Source: CAZAMP01 sp964486455
Lineage (GTDB): Bacteria > Eisenbacteria > RBG-16-71-46 > CAZAMP01
Assembly: GCA_964486455.1 (NCBI GenBank)
Contig: CAZAMP010000013.1
Span: 26,584-90,583, forward strand
Direction: 5' to 3'
Length of the DNA stretch: 64,000 nt
Part shown: in pieces, positions 38,007-47,054 of the stretch
How the letters are laid out: each line of letters begins with the position of its first letter
How positions within the stretch are numbered: position 1 is the stretch's first letter
Translations under genes and position numbers: made by a program
The notes under the pieces: generated by a model
Seen by the model: only the letters and a program-made list of their open reading frames with translations
Databases searched by the model: none
Told to the model about the DNA's origin: nothing

Positions 38007-38088
38007 TCTGGCCACGGGGCGGGAGACGCAACGAGCCGAAATCCGAACACGCCCGGGATCGAAGGAAGACCTGCCCTTCCTGGAGGAG

Positions 38089-38550
38089 ATGCTGTACGAG
38101 GCGTTCCACTGGAACCCAGAACGGCCTCGATCTCGATTGCGGGACTTTCTAGAAGACCCCGGGTTCAGACTGCTCCTCAACGAGTGGGGATCACGGGATG
38201 GGGATAGAGCAGTTGTCGCCGAGACCGATTCCGATTTAGTGGGTGCCGCCTGGTACAGGTACTGGTGTGAGGAGCGTCATTCCTACGGTTTCGTTCACTC
38301 TCGATATCCCGAGCTTGGAATCGCGGTCCGTCAGAAGTATCGAGCGAACGGAGTTGGGCGTCGGCTGCTTCCGTCGTTGATTGCAGCGGCACGTCAGGAA
38401 AGCGCCCCGGGGTTGAGCCTGAGTGTGGAATCACAGAACTTCGCGATTGCCCTCTATAGAAGCGAGGGTTTCGAAGAAGCAGGGGCGTCAGGGACATCGC
38501 TGACGCTCCTGCTCGAGTTCGGACGTCGCCACGAGCAGCCAAACCCTTAG
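38089..38550 (+). CDS. GNAT family N-acetyltransferase
   Basis: The annotated reading starts at the ATG at 38089 (153 residues). The acetyl-CoA site is ELGIAVRQKYRANGVGRRLLPSLI (RANGVG), followed by LSLSVESQNFAIALYRSEGFEEAG. The homologous N-terminus, of the type 'IRxRPGSKEDLPFLEEML', extends upstream of this ATG to about 38041, but that stretch has no ATG, GTG or TTG back to the in-frame stop at 37993. Translation may use a rarer start such as CTG at 38008, or the N-terminus has been lost. GGAGG sits only two bases from the ATG. It is convergent with the FG-GAP gene, four bases apart. Confidence 0.75.
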   Translation: MLYEAFHWNPERPRSRLRDFLEDPGFRLLLNEWGSRDGDRAVVAETDSDLVGAAWYRYWCEERHSYGFVHSRYPELGIAVRQKYRANGVGRRLLPSLIAAARQESAPGLSLSVESQNFAIALYRSEGFEEAGASGTSLTLLLEFGRRHEQPNP

Positions 38551-38553
38551 CCT

Positions 38554-40191
38554 TCAGCGAACGACGAGCACACGCACGCCACCCGCCCGCCTTTCACCCG
38601 TCGCTCTCGCATAGTAGACACCGGGAGAAACGCGCAGGCCGTTCGTCGACCGAAGGCCCCACCGGGTGTCACCTCCAGCGACGAACAGCCTCCGAACGAG
38701 GCTCCCACGCACGTCGTGGATCGTGATCACGCCGGATGAATAACCGGCTCCGAAGCGCGCGAAGCTTGCGGCGGGATTCGGAAACACCGAAAGTCGAACG
38801 CCTGCGAATAGGGATCTGTCCGAGCCGACACCGATCGTCGCGCCGCGCCGATAGACATGCACCTGATCCACACCCCCGCTGAGCGCGGGCAGTACTTCTT
38901 CGATCCCATCCACGCCGTCATCACCCATCGCGATCTCGCGGACGGCCGCGCCGAGATCGAGAAGCCACGCGGATGGCTCGAACGTGTCGAGATCGACGTT
39001 GTATGACCAGAGTCCGACGTCGCCCTCGAACGATCCGGCGGCAAACGTCATCGCCGGGGTATTCCCCATCGGAAACGACGCGAGCGAAAGCACGTTGCCG
39101 TCGAGCGCACCGCCCGTTTCGAAGCGCGGCGCGAATGCGTTCGGTCCGGTGTTCTCGAACACGACCACGAAACCCTGCTCACCGGACGATCCGTACGCCA
39201 GCTCGTTCTCCCCATCTTCATCGAGGTCGGCGACGTGAGGCGTGGCGGGCAGCCCGATGACGTCGGACGTGAACATGTGATGCACCCACGTGCCCTGGCC
39301 CGGGTCGTACTCGACGCGACGGATGATGAGAGGGTTGCCGCCAAAGCCTCCGAGACCAAGAACGATCTCGGGCCACGTGTCGTTGTCAGCGTCACCCAAG
39401 GCAACTTGGAATAGATACGAGTTCGTCGTGTACTCGTAGACCTCCGTGTAGGTGTTGTCGCCCACGACCCCGTTGTGCTCCCAGATGGCGACGAGCCCGC
39501 TGGTCGGGCTCGATCCACCGGTCGCGACGATCACTTCCTGCCGGCCGTCACGGTCCGTGTCACCGAGAAGCACGGTCCGAACCTGCCGGGTCCCGGTGAA
39601 GTCGCTCTCGCGGATCGTATCGTGAACGAAGACGAAGCCATCACCCGACTCTTCGAACAGCATCACCTTGCCGAGCGTAGACAGCTCTCCGCCGAAGATC
39701 TCTCCCAATCCGTCGCCGTCGGTATCACCGAACGCGAGGTCACGGTAGCTGCCCGGCGGCGAGTTCCCGGCGGAATTCCAGACCTCCGTGTAGCCACCTC
39801 CCCCGTCGGCCTCGAAGAGATGAATGACCGTCGGGTTGAAGTGGGTGCCGGCGAAATCGAACACACCGTCGAGGTCGGCGTCACCGGCTTCCACGCACCA
39901 GATGTTTGAAAGGACGGTCCCGGAATCCCACACGAGATCGAGCTCGAAGAGGCGCGTTCCTCGCGGAGGAGTGTCCTGCCACTCGCGGTCCAGGGAGTAT
40001 TCGAGGAGCCCGTCGTCATCTCGGTCCGCGGGCCATCCCGGCGGTGGATCCGGCGCAAGTCGATGATCCGCCTGCAGCGACATATCCACGATGCCGTCCG
40101 CGTTGAGGTCGAAAGAACACTCCGCAGCGAAAACCATGTCGCCGGTGGCGACGAGCGCGACACCAATACAAATCAATCGCGAGAGAAACAT
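38554..40191 (-). CDS. Secreted FG-GAP/VCBS-type repeat protein
   Basis: The 545-residue precursor has a signal sequence (LICIGVALVATGDMVFA) and repeated acidic calcium-type loops: DLNADGIVDMS, DADLDGVFDFAG, DTDGDGLGEIFGG, DTDRDGRQEVIV, DADNDTWPEIVLG, DLDEDGENELAYG. They are spaced by ~50 residues, as in integrin-like FG-GAP propellers. The C-terminal ~80 residues (VRLSVFPNPAASFARF to GLRVSPGVYYARATGE) form a sorting-type beta-sandwich like the FlgD-like tails nearby. GGGGGG precedes the ATG. Exported and probably surface-bound; ligand unknown. Confidence 0.8.
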   Translation of the reverse strand: MFLSRLICIGVALVATGDMVFAAECSFDLNADGIVDMSLQADHRLAPDPPPGWPADRDDDGLLEYSLDREWQDTPPRGTRLFELDLVWDSGTVLSNIWCVEAGDADLDGVFDFAGTHFNPTVIHLFEADGGGGYTEVWNSAGNSPPGSYRDLAFGDTDGDGLGEIFGGELSTLGKVMLFEESGDGFVFVHDTIRESDFTGTRQVRTVLLGDTDRDGRQEVIVATGGSSPTSGLVAIWEHNGVVGDNTYTEVYEYTTNSYLFQVALGDADNDTWPEIVLGLGGFGGNPLIIRRVEYDPGQGTWVHHMFTSDVIGLPATPHVADLDEDGENELAYGSSGEQGFVVVFENTGPNAFAPRFETGGALDGNVLSLASFPMGNTPAMTFAAGSFEGDVGLWSYNVDLDTFEPSAWLLDLGAAVREIAMGDDGVDGIEEVLPALSGGVDQVHVYRRGATIGVGSDRSLFAGVRLSVFPNPAASFARFGAGYSSGVITIHDVRGSLVRRLFVAGGDTRWGLRSTNGLRVSPGVYYARATGERRAGGVRVLVVR

Positions 40192-40440
40192 ACATACCCC
40201 CCCGATACCAGTCGACCGATGAGCGCGTGACTCCGCGCTGATTCTAACATGCGCCGGTGTCGCCAGAGGCGCCGGGGGCCGCACTACTGGCGGCCTTCAG
40301 GCGTTTGCCCCCACAGAATTCTGAGCTGTGCTCCTCGACTAACTGAGGTTCTCGGCGATTCGCGTCGCCCGTGCGCGAAAACGCGTGATGTAAGTGGCAC
40401 AGTCACAACTGACTGCGAATCGCATCGATCGAACGGCGGC

Positions 40441-40456
40441 TGGCACGAGTCCTGCG
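40441..40456 (+). promoter_or_regulatory. Sigma54 (-24/-12) promoter pointing into a gene-free stretch
   Basis: TGGCACGAGTCCTGCG matches the consensus at TGGCACG and at the -12 GC, with the exact ten-base gap. It has the same form as the three promoters before the KH genes (TGGCNCG, C-rich spacer, NTGC). Predicted transcription start is near 40467. The only gene downstream is on the other strand, so the product would be an RNA. Small inverted repeats (CGCGAAAACGCG at 40375 and TGCGAATCGCA at 40410) lie upstream. Confidence 0.65.
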
Positions 40457-40466
40457 TTATGCGTGG

Positions 40467-40654
40467 GCCTGGGGCTACATCACGCGTTTCACCAACGCGC
40501 GGCGGCGGTCCTCGCCGCCGCTGCGTTTAAGACGCAGTCAGACCCAGACCAACATAGGTCGAGCATCAATGCTGGGCCGTGCGCTAATCGGGCGGACACG
40601 GAGTAAGTCCTGGTTTTGTGGCTGCCACCTGACGCACGGCTCGGCCTGTTTTTT
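40467..40654 (+). ncRNA. Candidate sigma54-dependent small RNA
   Basis: From the predicted start near 40467 the sequence holds a perfect 9-bp stem GCGGCGGCG/CGCCGCCGC (40499-40507 with 40513-40521, loop GTCCT). Directly after it is a 6-bp stem CTGCGT/ACGCAG (40521-40526 with 40532-40537; the two share base 40521, so they alternate or stack). A long stem, 40571-40583 with 40633-40645 (13 pairs including two G-T), is followed by CTG and six T. The expected RNA is ~185 bases. Short frames within it, such as a 23-codon one at 40459, have no ribosome site or family. It runs toward the 3' end of msrB on the opposite strand. The ends are inferred. Confidence 0.5.
40571..40654 (+). terminator. Terminator-like long stem plus T-run
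   Basis: GCTGGGCCGTGCG (40571) pairs with CGCACGGCTCGGC (40633), eight central pairs being perfect, and TTTTTT follows at 40649. The loop is long (~49 bases) but contains its own small pairings (GTGGCTGCCAC). It could end the candidate small RNA. It lies 23 bases past the msrB stop codon and does not form a reverse-strand T-run for that gene. Confidence 0.4.
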
Positions 40655-40676
40655 GCCCTCAACTTTGCCCGCGCGC

Positions 40677-41225
40677 CTACTCCGATTCCACGAAGCGCAG
40701 CGACGCCGAGTTGATGCAATGGCGCATCCCCGTGGGCTCCGGTCCGTCCGGAAACACGTGCCCCAGATGCGCACCGCAGCGACTGCAGAGCACTTCCGCG
40801 CGCTCCATGTCGAGGCTACGATCGTTCTCCGCTTCGACCGCATCTTCGTCGATCGGCGCCCAGTAGCTCGGCCATCCCGAACCTGAGGCATACTTTGTGT
40901 CAGAGGAATACACCGGTTGATCACAACACACGCAGTGATAGACGCCCTCAGTCTTCGTATCCCAGTACTCGTTCCCGAACGCAGGCTCGGTTCCCTTCTG
41001 CCGCGCGATTCGATATTGCTCGGGCGTGAGTTGCTCCCGCCATTCCGCGTCGGTCTTGATCATCTTGTCGGCGTTCTCGGGAATCTCGCTCTTCTCATCC
41101 ATTTCGGTCTTCCCATCCATCTCGGCCTTGTCGCTGATCTCGACGTCCCCTCCCGTAGACCTCGCACATCCGCTGAGTAAGACAATCGACATGCCCAGCA
41201 ACACGAAGTGGGCCTGTCTGCTCAT
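40677..41225 (-). CDS. msrB: Peptide-methionine (R)-S-oxide reductase MsrB, lipoprotein form
   Basis: The 182-residue precursor has a lipoprotein signal (lipobox LLSGC) and a charged linker with three near-repeats (ISDKAEMDGK, TEMDEKSEI). The MsrB domain covers ~55-182. The zinc cysteines are in YHCVCCDQPVY and VLCSRCGAHLGHVF; YASGSGWPSYW and the catalytic RHCINSASL (Cys170) are intact. It reduces methionine-R-sulfoxide in proteins, here on the periplasmic side of a membrane. Its start overlaps the MFS stop codon by four bases, so it is the last gene of an activator-MFS-msrB run. Confidence 0.93.
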   Translation of the reverse strand: MSRQAHFVLLGMSIVLLSGCARSTGGDVEISDKAEMDGKTEMDEKSEIPENADKMIKTDAEWREQLTPEQYRIARQKGTEPAFGNEYWDTKTEGVYHCVCCDQPVYSSDTKYASGSGWPSYWAPIDEDAVEAENDRSLDMERAEVLCSRCGAHLGHVFPDGPEPTGMRHCINSASLRFVESE

Positions 41226-42508
41226 TGTTCCGTCTCCTCTTCCGGCGCTTCCGGCGGCGGTTCGAACGCCATGAAGTCCCGGAACTCACGCCCCAGCGAC
41301 AGCACGACGGAGAGCGCCGCGGTGATGCAGCCACACGCGACATAGATGAGCGGCACGTTCTGGTCCACGAGATCGGTGATCGTTCCCGTGAGTCCCATCG
41401 CGATAGGAGCAAGCCCCCCGGCGAGCGTGCCCATGAGACCGAAGACGCGGCCGCGAATCTCCGACGGGGTCGTGAGCTGCATGATCGTGGCGATGTTGAT
41501 ATTGATGTATCCGTTGAGTGTCCCGACCAATATCAGGATCAGAAGCGCCGCCGGTGGAGTGCGTACCAGCCCCAAACCTCCGAACAGCAACGACATCACG
41601 ATGAGAGCCGTCACCGTCATCGTCGCGCGCGTCCGACCGCTCACCTGGATCCCGCCGGCGACCCCATAGCCCACCATGGCTCCGCCACCGAAGCCCGCCA
41701 TGAGGAACCCGAACCAGTCGGTCCGCGCAGCGAGCACGTCTTCGACATAGAACGGCATCAGCACGATGATGGGGATCAGGAAGAAGTTGAGGAACGCGGC
41801 CACGATGATGAGGTTTCGCAGCCCGACGCGCGTCCATACGAAACGCAGACCCTCGCGCGTGTCCGTGAGAAACATGCGTGCGCTCTGGCGCCAGCCGTTC
41901 GCCTTCTCCGGGATCGTCTGCGGAACCTGAATGAACATCTCGCTGACGGCGGAGAAGATGTAGCTGATCCCGTCGACGAGGAAGAGAACGGGCGCGCCCA
42001 AGAGTCGAAAGAGGACGCCACCGGTGCCCTGGCCGAGGAAAGTCGCGATCTGCACGGAGAACTGGCTCATCGAGTTCGCGGCGGCCACCCGATTCCGGGG
42101 CACGAGATCCGGTATCGCCGCACCGATCGCGGGCTGGAAAAACCCGGCGCTGATCGATACCACCAGCGAGACCACGAACAGAAGCACGAGCAGGAGACTC
42201 GTGGCGTCCGGAGAGGTGAACATCACGACGGCCAGAATCAGAACGGAGATTCCGCTGATCAGATCCGTGCCGATGAGAATCCACCGCCGTGAATGGCGAT
42301 CTGCGAACGTGCCCGCGAACGGTCCAAGGATGACGGCCGGGAGCGCCGACACCATCATGATGAGCCCCATCAGCGTGGCGGACCCGGTCGCATGCTTGAT
42401 CCAGAACATCATGGCGACCGCGTACGCCTGCGAGCCGATCTTGCTGACCAGCTGACCCTGCCAGAGGAGGAGGAAGTTCCGGTTCCATAGTGTCGATGGA
42501 GTGGGCAT
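41222..42508 (-). CDS. MFS transporter (MFS_3/EntS-like)
   Basis: The 428-residue, 12-span transporter begins NFLLLWQGQLVSKIGSQAYAVAMMFWI. It has the loop 2-3 motif GTFADRHSRRWILIGTD (G-x-x-x-D-R-x-x-R-R) and a related motif in the second half (PSEIRGRVFGLMGTLAGG). This is the layout of the enterobactin exporter/macrolide efflux group. The C-terminus is acidic (PPPEAPEEETEQ). It begins 18 bases after the first activator gene (GGAG four bases before ATG) and overlaps msrB by four bases. It may export a compound sensed by, or related to, that activator, which is inference. Confidence 0.88.
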   Translation of the reverse strand: MPTPSTLWNRNFLLLWQGQLVSKIGSQAYAVAMMFWIKHATGSATLMGLIMMVSALPAVILGPFAGTFADRHSRRWILIGTDLISGISVLILAVVMFTSPDATSLLLVLLFVVSLVVSISAGFFQPAIGAAIPDLVPRNRVAAANSMSQFSVQIATFLGQGTGGVLFRLLGAPVLFLVDGISYIFSAVSEMFIQVPQTIPEKANGWRQSARMFLTDTREGLRFVWTRVGLRNLIIVAAFLNFFLIPIIVLMPFYVEDVLAARTDWFGFLMAGFGGGAMVGYGVAGGIQVSGRTRATMTVTALIVMSLLFGGLGLVRTPPAALLILILVGTLNGYININIATIMQLTTPSEIRGRVFGLMGTLAGGLAPIAMGLTGTITDLVDQNVPLIYVACGCITAALSVVLSLGREFRDFMAFEPPPEAPEEETEQ

Positions 42509-42526
42509 GAGACTCCAGCTATGCGC

Positions 42527-45500
42527 TCATTGCCGCGCGGGCCTGCGGATTCCCAACGCGCGCAGCCGGTAGCTCAAAGTCGATGAGTTGACCCCGAGCA
42601 GCTCGGCGGCCCCTCCCGGGCCCGAGACCCTCCAACCCGCGTGCTCGAGGGCCGCGATGATGTTGCGCCGGTCGCGCCGCTTGAACTCAGCATCGCTGAC
42701 GAAACCGACTTCCGCCGACTCCAATGACGCGTCGATTTCGTCCGGCCGCTCGTCATCATGACGTGTCGGGGACGTAAGATCCAGATGCAGCCTCCCTCCG
42801 TTTGAGAGGATGACCGAGCGTTCGATGACGTTTCGAAGCTCGCGGATGTTTCCGGGCCAATCGTACGCCAAAAGCATATCGCCCTGCGCCCGCGTGAATG
42901 CCAGCTCGTCGCGGTCGAACTCCTCGCACGCGCGCTTGAGAAAATGTGTCGCCAGAGGAATGATGTCCGCTCGCCGTTTCCTGAGCGGCGCCACCTCGAT
43001 TGGGAATACACTCAGGCGATAGTAAAGGTCCTCTCGGAACTGCCCGTCTTCCGCCGCCACCTTGAGATTCTTGTTCGTGGCCGCGATCGCGCGTACGTCC
43101 ACGCGCCGGGTAACGTCTTCCCCGACGCGCTCGAACTCACCGTCTTGAAGAACCCGGAGTAGCTTCGCCTGAAGCTCCAGCGGAATCTCCGAGATCTCAT
43201 CCAAGAAGAGCGTTCCGCAGTTGGCAAGCTGGAAACGCCCGATCCGGTCGCGAATCGCGCCGGTGAACGCGCCTTTCACATGTCCGAAGAACTCGCTTTC
43301 AAAAAGCTCGCGTGGGATGGCCGCACAGTTGACCCGCACCAACGCCTTTCCGCGTCGTTCGCTTCGATCGTGAATCGCGCGCGCCACCAGCTCCTTTCCA
43401 ACGCCGGACTCGCCCAGGATCAGAACGTTCGCGCCGGTCTGAGACACGGCCTCGACCTGCGCGAGCAGCTTCCGGAGCGCAGGACTGTCTCCACCCACGA
43501 TCTCCCCGAAGTCCAGCGCGACGTTGACCTCTTCACGAAGGTAGTCCCGCTCGTTCTCCAGCTCTTCCTTGAGGCGCGTGATCTCTTTGAGGGCCTGTTC
43601 CTTGTCTCTCTCCGCCCGAACGCGATCGGTGATGTCGCGGATCGTCCCGACAAGGTTCCTCTCGCCGGTGATCGGGTTAGTGAAGGCGGATTTGATGGTC
43701 GAGATCCGGCGCGTCTGATCACCCGCGGTGATGTCCTCTTCGTTGATATCGGCCGCATCCGACGACAGAACGATATCGTCGTGAGACCAGAACACGTCAG
43801 CCTGCTCCTTGGGAAACAGGTCGTAGTCCGATTTGCCCAGCATTTCGTCACGGCGGCGTCCGACCAGTTCGCATAGCGCGTCATTGAGCGCGATCCAGTG
43901 GTGCTCCTGGTCCTTGACGAATATGGGATCGGCGATTGCGTTGATCACGCTGTCGAGAAAACGCTTTGATTGCGCGAGCTCCGCCTGCGCCCTTCCACGC
44001 TCGATGGCGCTTCCGAAGGCCGTGGCGGCCGCCCGTAGGGCATCTATTTCCGCCAACGACCAGATGCGTTCGCGCGAACACTCGTCGAAACCGATGAAGC
44101 CCCACCATTCATCCGCGACGAAGATGGGTACGGCCGCGATCGAAAGTATGTCCTGCGGCTCCAGAAGCTCTCGCTCGGCCTCGGGGAAGTCGCGGACCAG
44201 TCCGTAGAGCATGTCTCCCTTCTCGAGCGTTTTCACCCAACGTGCGAGTCCCCCCTCTATCCATGGGAAGTCGCTAACGTCGGGGTTATCGGTTTGAGCC
44301 TCGATGCCGTCGGCCACCCACTCACACCGTTGACTGCCGAGTAATCTGCCATCCGCGTCGCGGTGGTTCTCGAACACGTAGGCACGACTCACTCCCGCGG
44401 CCTTTCCGAGCAATTCCAGGCTCTTGTGATCCTCGCCCTCGGGCGTGAACTCACCCGTGAGCCGCGCCGTAGCGGTGGCAACGGCACTGAGAATGCTATC
44501 TCGCCTGCGCAGGGCTGCTTCCGTCTTCTTCCTCTCGGTGATGTCGGTCAATATGCAGTGCGTCTGCTTGAACTGCCCCCGCGCGTCACGGCCGATGCGT
44601 CCATCGAACGACGCCACCAGCCGTGAGCCATCTCGGGTCACCATCTCGAATTCGACGCCTCGAACTCCTCCGCCGGAAATGAACCGGGGAAAGTTGTGCT
44701 GGAATCTGGTGACGCACTCCGGAGCCAGAAATTCACCGAACCAGCGGCCGAGCACTTCATCACGCGAGTAGCCCAGCGTGTCTAGCCAGGCTTGGTTGAC
44801 CGCGATGAAGCGGCCGTCCTCATCCAACGACTGGTAGCCAAGGGGAGCCCGTTCGAAGAGCATCTCGAAGCGCTGCTCGCTTTCGAGGAGCATCTCATGC
44901 GCGCGGTTGCGCTCGATGGCGTCCGACAGCAGATTCGCCACGGATTGCAGAAAGTGGATGTCGTCCTGACTGAACACCCGCTGGCGAGTCGAATGCGCGC
45001 CGAGGACACCCCACGGCCGGTCTGCGGTTCCAACAAGAACGCTCATACCACTGACCACATTGTGGTCCCGCAGAAGCGGCGGCCCGCTGAAGCGTCGCTC
45101 CGTTCGCAGATCACTCACGACAACCGGCGCCTTCGATTGAAGCGTGAACCCGGCCTGGGAGTCATCACCGGCGCGGACGAGGGCTTTCCCGACGAGGCCC
45201 GCTGCCCAGCCGACGCCCGCCCGGAGCAGGAGCTTGTCGTCATCCGGAAGAAGCTCGAGCACCTTGCTGAATTCAACGTCAAGCGCGCGATGGACGGCTG
45301 CGACCGCGTCGTCGAGAAAAGCCGACAGCGCCTGCCCCGCAAGCGCGTGGTGTCCCAGTTCGGCGACGGCCGCCTGCTGTCGCTCGCGCGCCTCCAGCTC
45401 CTCCTGGACCGTCCAGCGCGCAAGCGCGACGCCGAGATTGCCGGCGACATTCTCGAAGAACCGAACCGCATCGAGGGTGAGCACCCCAACGCGCTTGTCG

Positions 45501-46777
45501 TTGAGCTGAAGAAGCCCCACTGTCTGGCCTTCGCTCCTCACCGGGATCAGGGCGACAGATCTGTACCCTTCCGTGAAGCACGTCTTCCGGAAAGACGCCT
45601 TACGAAGATCTTCCGGCAGAACGGCTAGAAACTCGGCGCCGGCGCTCGTCCAGAAGCTACCGGCTTTTGTGAAGCACGGTGCCGTCGGGTCCGTCCGTCC
45701 TCGGAGTACGATGCCGCACATGCAGGCCAAGCTGGGGTCTCCGTCGGCACCGAGAACCAGTTCGCCCCGCTTGTCACGCTCGCAGAGATACCGCTCCTTC
45801 TCGACGAATCTCCCGGGGAACCCGATTGTCTCGAAGTAGGGGAAGTCCGTGTCCCGACCGAGGCGCAGCGCGACGCCGTCGAATCCGAACGAATCCCGCA
45901 GCAGCGACAGGACACGCCGTATCATCTCTCTTCTGTCACGCGGTTCGTTGAGAATGCTTAGGACACGTCGGACCAACTCCAAACGATCCTCGGCCCTCCT
46001 CCGCTCGGTCACATCGCGCGCGACCACAAAGAAGAAGTCTCCCCCGCCGATGTTGACCCGATTGGCGCTCGTTTCGTAGTGGCGGTATGTGCCGTGCACC
46101 GTCATGTACCGGCACTCGATTTCCGAGAACTCTCCATCTTTCTGCACGAGTCTCCGCCACGCAGCCGTGACGCGGTCACGATCTTCCGGGTGCACCAGCT
46201 CGGCGTGATTGGGTTCGTGCTCGGGATCGAGTCCGATTGCTTCCTTCCAGCTCCTGCTTGCCCATACCGTCTGACCGGCATGATCCGCAAGGAACAGGAG
46301 ATCGTGTGAGCTTTCGAAGATCATGCGAAGCCGCTCCTCGGACTCTCGAATAATCGATTCCGACCGCTTCCGGATTGTGATGTCCCGATTGACGGCGATC
46401 ACGCCAACCGACTTCCCGTCGGCGTTCTTCACGACCGTCACCGACGTCTGGACGTTTATGGTGGCTCCGTCTCTTCGTCGTTGAACGACCTCGCCCTTCC
46501 AGCTCTCGGTCTCGCCCGACGAATAAACGGCGTTGCCCCCATCATGGTCCGGGTCTTTGGTCAGGATGACTTCGGCAACAGGCCGCCCGATGACCTCTTC
46601 GGCGGTCCATCCGTAGAGACGCTCGGCGCCTTTGTTCCAACTCTGGATCCTCGAGTCCATGTCGATCGAGATGATGGCGTCCGACACGGAGTCGATGAGA
46701 TGTGCCTGGTAGCGGAGTTCTTCCTCATGCGAACGGAGTTTGTCTTCGCCTTCGGTGCGGCTCTCTTCGACGGTCAT
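42527..46777 (-). CDS. Multi-sensor sigma54-dependent activator 1 (PAS/GAF-rich)
   Basis: The 1416-residue cytoplasmic regulator has, in order: PAS (~25-140), PAS (~145-265), GAF (~280-440), GAF (~455-620), PAS (~630-755), GAF-like (~760-930), PAS (~935-1055), a coiled coil (KEITRLKEELENERDYLREEV), and an AAA+ sigma54 domain with Walker A GESGVGKE (~1122), GAFTGA loop (~1169) and Walker B GTLFLDEISE. The Fis-type helix-turn-helix ends the chain (GGAAELLGVNSSTLSYRLR). The first GAF carries a Cys pattern (LACMCG, then Cys) of a known PAS/GAF sensor subgroup. There is no receiver domain. The start has GGGAGG upstream. It is divergent from KH gene 1, with a sigma54 promoter between, and is followed by MFS and msrB. 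Confidence 0.92.
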   Translation of the reverse strand: MTVEESRTEGEDKLRSHEEELRYQAHLIDSVSDAIISIDMDSRIQSWNKGAERLYGWTAEEVIGRPVAEVILTKDPDHDGGNAVYSSGETESWKGEVVQRRRDGATINVQTSVTVVKNADGKSVGVIAVNRDITIRKRSESIIRESEERLRMIFESSHDLLFLADHAGQTVWASRSWKEAIGLDPEHEPNHAELVHPEDRDRVTAAWRRLVQKDGEFSEIECRYMTVHGTYRHYETSANRVNIGGGDFFFVVARDVTERRRAEDRLELVRRVLSILNEPRDRREMIRRVLSLLRDSFGFDGVALRLGRDTDFPYFETIGFPGRFVEKERYLCERDKRGELVLGADGDPSLACMCGIVLRGRTDPTAPCFTKAGSFWTSAGAEFLAVLPEDLRKASFRKTCFTEGYRSVALIPVRSEGQTVGLLQLNDKRVGVLTLDAVRFFENVAGNLGVALARWTVQEELEARERQQAAVAELGHHALAGQALSAFLDDAVAAVHRALDVEFSKVLELLPDDDKLLLRAGVGWAAGLVGKALVRAGDDSQAGFTLQSKAPVVVSDLRTERRFSGPPLLRDHNVVSGMSVLVGTADRPWGVLGAHSTRQRVFSQDDIHFLQSVANLLSDAIERNRAHEMLLESEQRFEMLFERAPLGYQSLDEDGRFIAVNQAWLDTLGYSRDEVLGRWFGEFLAPECVTRFQHNFPRFISGGGVRGVEFEMVTRDGSRLVASFDGRIGRDARGQFKQTHCILTDITERKKTEAALRRRDSILSAVATATARLTGEFTPEGEDHKSLELLGKAAGVSRAYVFENHRDADGRLLGSQRCEWVADGIEAQTDNPDVSDFPWIEGGLARWVKTLEKGDMLYGLVRDFPEAERELLEPQDILSIAAVPIFVADEWWGFIGFDECSRERIWSLAEIDALRAAATAFGSAIERGRAQAELAQSKRFLDSVINAIADPIFVKDQEHHWIALNDALCELVGRRRDEMLGKSDYDLFPKEQADVFWSHDDIVLSSDAADINEEDITAGDQTRRISTIKSAFTNPITGERNLVGTIRDITDRVRAERDKEQALKEITRLKEELENERDYLREEVNVALDFGEIVGGDSPALRKLLAQVEAVSQTGANVLILGESGVGKELVARAIHDRSERRGKALVRVNCAAIPRELFESEFFGHVKGAFTGAIRDRIGRFQLANCGTLFLDEISEIPLELQAKLLRVLQDGEFERVGEDVTRRVDVRAIAATNKNLKVAAEDGQFREDLYYRLSVFPIEVAPLRKRRADIIPLATHFLKRACEEFDRDELAFTRAQGDMLLAYDWPGNIRELRNVIERSVILSNGGRLHLDLTSPTRHDDERPDEIDASLESAEVGFVSDAEFKRRDRRNIIAALEHAGWRVSGPGGAAELLGVNSSTLSYRLRALGIRRPARQ

Positions 46778-46888
46778 TGGCGGCCTCCCGAGTGGTGAGA
46801 CGGTGGTGGGATCCGCTGGTGTGTCTCATAGAATGAATCCAAACCTACATATGCCAAAGAAAGGTGTCGATTTCCAGGTTTTTGTCAA

Positions 46889-46904
46889 TGAATCGTGGGA
46901 TTCA
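46889..46904. promoter_or_regulatory. Inverted repeat, candidate activator-binding site upstream of KH gene 1
   Basis: TGAATC and GATTCA form a perfect 6-bp inverted repeat with a 4-base spacer. Its centre is ~110 bases before the predicted start of the KH gene 1 transcript, a normal place for a sigma54 enhancer. The binding protein is presumably activator 1, by position only. Confidence 0.4.
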
Positions 46905-46979
46905 ACAATTCGGGGGATCCTCGGAACGGCGGGCGTTTCATATCTTGTTGTGACCCAATTCATTAGAAAGTCATGCGTC

Positions 46980-46995
46980 TGGCGCGACCCTTGCG
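46980..46995 (+). promoter_or_regulatory. Sigma54 promoter of KH gene 1
   Basis: TGGCGCGACCCTTGCG has TGGC, CG, TTGC and the exact GG-to-GC gap of the -24/-12 consensus, with one deviation (A to G). Predicted start is near 47006, 49 bases before the GTG. It sits in the spacer divergent from activator gene 1. Confidence 0.75.
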
Positions 46996-47054
46996 TAGTG
47001 AGGTCAAGCGCAGCCGGATTGGACCACAACTCGTCTTCGATGGGGGGAGTCACT

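Noticed and set aside
40394..40606. 70-codon plus-strand frame overlapping the small-RNA region
   Set aside because: It starts upstream of the sigma54 promoter, has no ribosome site and no recognisable sequence, and the hairpins explain the composition better.
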